Assembly: GCA_002763025.1 (NCBI GenBank)
Contig: PCYG01000033.1
Coordinates: forward strand, 3,909-12,401
Reading direction: 5' to 3'
DNA: 8,493 bases
From: Candidatus Woesearchaeota archaeon CG10_big_fil_rev_8_21_14_0_10_32_24
GTDB taxonomy: Archaea > Nanobdellota > Nanobdellia > Woesearchaeales > GW2011-AR9
Both the position numbers and the translations under genes were made by a program. Numbering within the stretch: position 1 is the stretch's first letter; each line of letters begins with the position of its first letter. Under the pieces are notes generated by a model that saw only the letters and a list, made by a program, of their open reading frames with translations, did no database searches and was not told the DNA's origin. This document shows, one piece after another, positions 5,570-8,493 of the stretch.

Positions 5570-5884
5570 TTATTTATTCAAATGAAAATTTTGATCAATA
5601 ATCTCCTTTCTAAATGAAGATTCAGAAATAATTGTAATTAATTTAGGATTATATATCCACTAAGAATTTTTCTCCTTTTTGTAGCCATCCCATTCATTAT
5701 AACCTCCTTATTTTCTTGCTGAAGTTACACATCCTTCTACTACAAATTGTTCCCCTCCAAAAACATTAACATAACCTCGTTTTAGAAATTAGAAGCTACC
5801 ATACACAATTGTGCTTGTCATAGCAATCACAGCGAGATTACCCACAATTATTTCTAAAAGCGATGTAGAGTTTTTTGGATTCAT
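5570..5884 (-). pseudogene. 104-codon frame with three in-frame stops; former or recoded membrane protein
   Basis: From ATG 5884 one frame runs to TAA 5572-5570, six bases from the lgt stop, and fills the gap completely. It is broken by TAA (5791-5789), TAA (5710-5708) and TAG (5662-5660). The four pieces are 31, 26, 15 and 29 residues. Piece 1 has a hydrophobic helix (LLEIIVGNLAVIAMTSTIVYG, about residues 9-29). Later pieces read like real protein: 'VNVFGGEQFVVEGCVTSARK', 'GGYNEWDGYKK', 'WIYNPKLITIISESSF'. Only piece 1 has a start codon. Either this is a recently disabled last gene of the cluster, or the stops are read through. An alternative for the third break is a pair of compensating frameshifts around the A5 and ATATATAA runs, giving 'KKGEKFLVDI' before 'YNPKLI'. 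It starts 28 bases after the preceding gene, without a Shine-Dalgarno. Confidence 0.55.
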
Positions 5885-5912
5885 TTTTCTATTTTAATAA
5901 AGATTCAATTTA

Positions 5913-6311
5913 TTAGTCTTTACTCTTATTAATTAAATACTCAATTTCTGTACCCCATTCACCCATTTTTTTCCGTTCTTTTAGTTTATAATTTATAATA
6001 TAATCACAATCAAATACTGATTTTTGAATAATTATTGTTTCAAATTGATCATCTTTCTTTAATTCTGAAATCTCTTTTTTTGAAAAAAATGGGTGATAAT
6101 CTAAACAAGTCGAATATTTATTTATAAATATTCTAGGATAAGGTAATTTCTCATAACCTGAATCCAAATCTCCAACATAACGTTCTTCAACAGTAGTTAC
6201 TTTTGCATCATTAATTGTTTCACGATAAGCGATATTATAACCACTTTTGCCCAATCCAAATGCACAAATAGCTGCAAAGGCTCCCCACATTAATTTTTCG
6301 TTTGATATCAT
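5913..6311 (-). CDS. single-pass membrane protein of unknown function
   Basis: A 132-residue protein with a short N-terminus, one hydrophobic helix (about 7-26, MWGAFAAICAFGLG), then a mainly polar, Lys/Glu-rich domain. Cys69 and Cys102 lie in the probable extracytoplasmic part and could form a disulfide; Cys16 lies in the helix. No lipobox is seen. ATG 6311 overlaps the TGA of the upstream small frame (ATGA), so translation is probably coupled. Base composition matches its neighbours. I recognise no family. Confidence 0.65.
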   Translation of the reverse strand: MISNEKLMWGAFAAICAFGLGKSGYNIAYRETINDAKVTTVEERYVGDLDSGYEKLPYPRIFINKYSTCLDYHPFFSKKEISELKKDDQFETIIIQKSVFDCDYIINYKLKERKKMGEWGTEIEYLINKSKD

Positions 6312-6394
6312 TTTATTTCCAGTTCAATTTCAATCATTTTTGTATCATAAATAATTGTAGGACCCATATAAACTGATTCATTTTTGAACCTCAT
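6308..6394 (-). CDS. 28-residue overlapping ORF, or frameshifted C-terminus of the preceding gene
   Basis: Starting at ATG 6394 inside the end of the upstream gene, this frame reads MRFKNESVYMGP then TIIYDTKMIEIELEIK and stops in the ATGA shared with the next gene. The 17-base overlap with the upstream gene equals the overlap between the two genes before it. Alternatively, removing one A from the AAAAA run at 6385-6381 would fuse it to the upstream protein (..KNEVQNESVYMGP..), which gives a smooth sequence and removes the gap. The regular alternation of I, E and L at the end suggests a beta strand, which fits a domain end better than a free peptide. Confidence 0.4.
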   Translation of the reverse strand: MRFKNESVYMGPTIIYDTKMIEIELEIK

Positions 6395-6782
6395 TCTTTA
6401 ATTCTTTTGCAACTTTTTCTGTACGAAATAATAATGTATTTTGTTTTCCATCATGAGATTGATATAACAACCCATAGGGAAAAGTACTTTCTCCTTTCCG
6501 ATTAATGAATTGTACCTTTTGCAAATCTTGAGGAGAAAAACGCCATCTTTCAAGATATACTTCCTCTAAACAATATTTTCTTCCGCAATCTGCCTGCTCT
6601 GTTTTTTTACAATATGAATCATCACAGATAACAGCATTTCCTTCAAATCTTACACGACGACATTCCTGATTTAAAATAATTTCATATTTTTGAGGACTTA
6701 TTTCATTTTTATTTGCACCATAAACACTACTTCCATAAAGTAATCCGGCCACTAAAATTATTGATTCAATTGTTTTTTTCAT
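6378..6782 (-). CDS. exported Cys-containing protein with signal peptide, unknown function
   Basis: A 134-residue protein that begins MKKTIESIILVAGLLYG, a classical signal peptide. A likely signal-peptidase I site follows Val-Tyr-Gly-Ala (20-23). The mature part has five Cys (41, 53, 58, 66, 71) clustered in its first half, suggesting disulfides or metal binding outside the cell, then 'YLERWRFSPQDLQKVQFINRKG' split between about 76 and 97. The start lies within the last codons of the upstream gene (17-base overlap), with GGGGT about 10 bases upstream. The C-terminus may be cut short by a frameshift in an A5 run (6381-6385). No family is recognised. Confidence 0.65.
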   Translation of the reverse strand: MKKTIESIILVAGLLYGSSVYGANKNEISPQKYEIILNQECRRVRFEGNAVICDDSYCKKTEQADCGRKYCLEEVYLERWRFSPQDLQKVQFINRKGESTFPYGLLYQSHDGKQNTLLFRTEKVAKELKNEVQK

Positions 6783-7611
6783 TTTTTTTTACCCCATAAG
6801 ATTTTTTAAGTGTTTGAGAACTGGAATACACTTCAATTATATCCCTCACTTTTCCTTCAGAAACTCTTAATAATACCGATTTATCATGTTCAAATTCAGA
6901 GATTAACCGATGATAAAAATCATTAAATTGGTCATCCATCTTTCGATCAATTTCTAAACTTATTTGATCATCTTTTGAATTAAATTCTAATGTTCTTTTG
7001 GTATGAGTTATATTTTTCCAACCAAACCCTGAACCAGGAACATAATCATCAATTTCTAAGTCATTATAATTATTAAAATCCGTCTCTTTTATTGAAATTG
7101 AAGAAAGATAGACTAAACAATCTTGGTTCAAATGCGTAATTTCTTCGAATGTTTTAAGGGGATAGATAGGTTGTCCTAATTTTTTTGCAATTGGTGTAGG
7201 CTCAGAGATAAATACCACATTTAACCAATAAAATTCAACATCATTTTTGGAAGATTTATTTTTGGGTTCACCAATAAATTGTTTATAATCTTTAAGTAAT
7301 GTTAAATGGTCACTTAATGAGTTACAACTAAGTACCACCCCACTTCCCATCATTAATAGACCATAATAACCTAAAGTTTGCCACACCCAACTTTTTTGAT
7401 TATAACCATTATAACCTAAACAAATACTTCCAATCATTCCTGCACTTGCGAAGATTGCTATCTTCAAATCGTTTTTAATCTCTTGTTTCAATACCCCCAT
7501 CTGATTGATAGGCTGATCTAGAGATAAGTTTACTAACTCTTTTTCTGCATCCGTTCCGTCTTCCAAAATCTGTTCTAATGTTACCATTTTCTTGGGGAAT
7601 GATTTCTTCAA
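6766..7611 (-). CDS. membrane protein with two N-terminal helices and a soluble domain, unknown function
   Basis: A 281-residue protein if started at TTG 7611, or 273 from ATG 7587; neither start has a good Shine-Dalgarno. A cytoplasmic-looking acidic N-terminus (to about 46) leads to two hydrophobic helices (about 49-67 and 76-98) and a polar alpha/beta region of about 180 residues. That arrangement would put both ends on the same, probably cytoplasmic, side. A 'two helices after an N-terminal segment, then a soluble domain' layout resembles E3-ligase/GIDE-like or sensor-type membrane proteins, but I see no diagnostic motif. The frame is the same as that of the preceding lipoprotein gene, separated only by TAG and three codons from the TTG. 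Confidence 0.65.
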   Translation of the reverse strand: MKKSFPKKMVTLEQILEDGTDAEKELVNLSLDQPINQMGVLKQEIKNDLKIAIFASAGMIGSICLGYNGYNQKSWVWQTLGYYGLLMMGSGVVLSCNSLSDHLTLLKDYKQFIGEPKNKSSKNDVEFYWLNVVFISEPTPIAKKLGQPIYPLKTFEEITHLNQDCLVYLSSISIKETDFNNYNDLEIDDYVPGSGFGWKNITHTKRTLEFNSKDDQISLEIDRKMDDQFNDFYHRLISEFEHDKSVLLRVSEGKVRDIIEVYSSSQTLKKSYGVKKNEKNN

Positions 7612-7620
7612 TATAATCGT

Positions 7621-7971
7621 CTAGTCAGGATAACTTTTTTCTTCACAAACACATTGACTTGAATTATACTTGTTAGTGTCACAATATTGATCACTATTAC
7701 ATCCTAATTTTTGACAACAAGTAGGTGTATAACATTCACTAACGCAATAATCATCCGAAGAACCAGTTGGTTTGGTATATTTACATTTGTCAGAACTGCT
7801 ACAGGCATCGAAAAAATAAGGTGTGCCATCCCTACTAAAACCCTCTTGTTTATAACAAGAATCTTTAGACCTATCTGAAATTGAACAAGATTCAGTATCA
7901 CCTTCAGAGTTACATCCTAACAGTGCAACTAATGATGCACCAACCATTATTCTTGAAATATATTCTTTCAT
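7621..7971 (-). CDS. small Cys-rich lipoprotein
   Basis: A 116-residue protein. MKEYISRIMVGASLVALLGC is a signal peptide ending in a lipobox, Leu17-Leu18-Gly19-Cys20. The mature part has 12 further Cys (29, 39, 57, 63, 76, 80, 85, 86, 91, 97, 107, 109), close to one in eight residues, which points to a disulfide-knotted surface domain. The end pattern CC-x4-C-x5-C-x9-C-x-C is EGF- or knottin-like in density, but I cannot assign it. With lgt next door, lipidation of Cys20 is a reasonable inference. ATG 7971 has GAAGGA 5 bases upstream. It follows the metalloprotease gene by 22 bases; a role as partner, inhibitor or anchor of the protease is speculation. Confidence 0.7.
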   Translation of the reverse strand: MKEYISRIMVGASLVALLGCNSEGDTESCSISDRSKDSCYKQEGFSRDGTPYFFDACSSSDKCKYTKPTGSSDDYCVSECYTPTCCQKLGCNSDQYCDTNKYNSSQCVCEEKSYPD

Positions 7972-7976
7972 TTTTT

Positions 7977-7982
7977 TCCTTC
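7977..7982 (-). promoter_or_regulatory. Shine-Dalgarno of the lipoprotein gene
   Basis: GAAGGA on the minus strand lies 5 bases before ATG 7971. It is one of the clearest ribosome-binding sites in the cluster and supports both the start choice and the signal peptide. Confidence 0.5.
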
Positions 7983-7993
7983 ATTTCTAAGTT

Positions 7994-8493
7994 TTATTTT
8001 TTTACCATTTCCTGTAAGAAACAACCCATCACTTTCCATTGTTGTAATGTAAATTTAGAACGACAATTCGAATAATATGACATTAGATTATGGATATCAG
8101 GATGGCAAATTTCTTGACTTGAATTCAACTTACAAGTAGTCATATTGTAACTAATTGGATAATAATCTGGTGGCGTATCGCAAATAAAATCGCCGGTCTT
8201 ATGGCAATCTGTTGAAGAAGGGGGGGGTACATTAATAGAATCAGAACAGATATCAGACCCACATAAATTTTCTTCAAAAGTATGATATAATCCTAACTGG
8301 TGCCCTATTTCATGTATCACGGTAACTTCCGGTTCTTGACTATCTCCAGTTAACACAATACCATCAAATATACCATGAGATCTTGCTACGCCAGCATATT
8401 TTCCTTGACCTGTTTTAGAGTCGTAATTCAAAGAATGAACATAAATTATTGGATAATAACCAGGATATTTATTTAGTTGAATTAATTTGTCAA
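7994..8493 (-). CDS. secreted M43-family (pappalysin-type) metalloprotease, 5' end missing
   Basis: The C-terminal 165 residues of a zinc protease; the frame stays open to the window edge, so the start and any signal peptide lie outside. The zinc motif HEIGHQLGLYH (visible residues 60-70) fits HExxHxxGxxH with catalytic Glu61. Downstream are GDFICDTPP (100-108), a Met-turn NLMSY (135-139) and 'CRSKFTLQQWKVM' (143-155), the order and spacing seen in M43. Several Cys (77, 82, 96, 104, 120, 129, 143, 157) suit an extracellular, disulfide-bonded enzyme. Ulilysin of Methanosarcina is a characterised archaeal member that cleaves peptides and proteins outside the cell. The gene is the most upstream one visible in the minus-strand cluster. 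A run of eight G:C pairs lies in its coding sequence (8220-8227). Confidence 0.9.
   Translation of the reverse strand, partial: DKLIQLNKYPGYYPIIYVHSLNYDSKTGQGKYAGVARSHGIFDGIVLTGDSQEPEVTVIHEIGHQLGLYHTFEENLCGSDICSDSINVPPPSSTDCHKTGDFICDTPPDYYPISYNMTTCKLNSSQEICHPDIHNLMSYYSNCRSKFTLQQWKVMGCFLQEMVKK
8220..8227. repeat. G8/C8 homopolymer inside the metalloprotease gene
   Basis: Eight consecutive G on the plus strand encode Pro-Pro-Pro (visible residues 89-91) on the minus strand. In such AT-rich DNA this is the only long G:C run in the window. It lies between the zinc motif and the Met-turn, so a one-base slip would remove the C-terminal part of the catalytic domain. Confidence 0.6.

Noticed and set aside
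5638..5697. 19-codon ORF on the minus strand with a very strong AGGAGG site five bases before its ATG
   Set aside because: The AGGAGG also reads as Gly-Gly codons in the longer interrupted frame, which explains the whole interval; the 19-residue product (basic, no fold) has nothing else to support it.
7881..8075. Plus-strand 64-codon frame across the lipoprotein/protease junction
   Set aside because: It is antisense to two well-supported genes and its translation is low-complexity and hydrophobic as expected from the opposite strand.

Overview
The window looks like AT-rich archaeal DNA, most likely from a small-genome DPANN-type lineage such as Woesearchaeota or Pacearchaeota; that placement is an inference. 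The main support is an archaeal/eukaryotic-architecture glutamyl-tRNA synthetase with a beta-barrel C-terminal half. Further support comes from an archaeal-style PRC-barrel protein, a NT-HEPN-like nucleotidyltransferase, TATA-like boxes about 25-33 bases before several start codons, and a mix of apparently leaderless starts and Shine-Dalgarno starts. A bacterial-type prolipoprotein diacylglyceryl transferase (Lgt) is the surprising component.

Left part (1-1057): a GC-richer, hairpin-rich non-coding edge, a membrane-anchored DUF4352-like exported protein (183-806), and an intergenic stretch that carries an inverted copy of words from the left edge plus a near-perfect palindrome. Middle (1058-4206): three plus-strand genes, namely a nucleotidyltransferase with a helical HEPN-like tail, gltX, and a winged-helix protein probably co-transcribed with gltX. 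A convergent zone (4207-4401) holds a strong stem-loop/terminator and a second compact fold that is probably transcribed from the minus strand, directly after the PRC-barrel gene. A divergent promoter region (4675-4783) separates the PRC-barrel gene from lgt (4784-5563).

Right part (5570-8493, all minus strand): a tightly packed cluster of exported or membrane proteins. In transcription order these are a secreted M43 pappalysin-type metalloprotease (its 5' end lies outside the window), a Cys-rich lipoprotein with a lipobox, a two-helix membrane protein, a Cys-containing protein with a cleavable signal peptide, a 28-codon overlapping ORF or frameshifted C-terminus, a single-pass membrane protein, and a 104-codon frame broken by three in-frame stop codons. 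Apart from the protease and the lipobox I recognise no families here.

The parts fit one picture: Lgt could lipidate the Cys-rich protein of the convergent cluster, and the cluster looks like a cell-surface/secreted proteolytic module. It shows three reading-frame anomalies: an interrupted frame at 5570-5884, a possible homopolymer frameshift at 6381-6385, and two genes in one frame separated by TAG at 7621-7623. No tRNA, rRNA, CRISPR array or transposase gene was seen.
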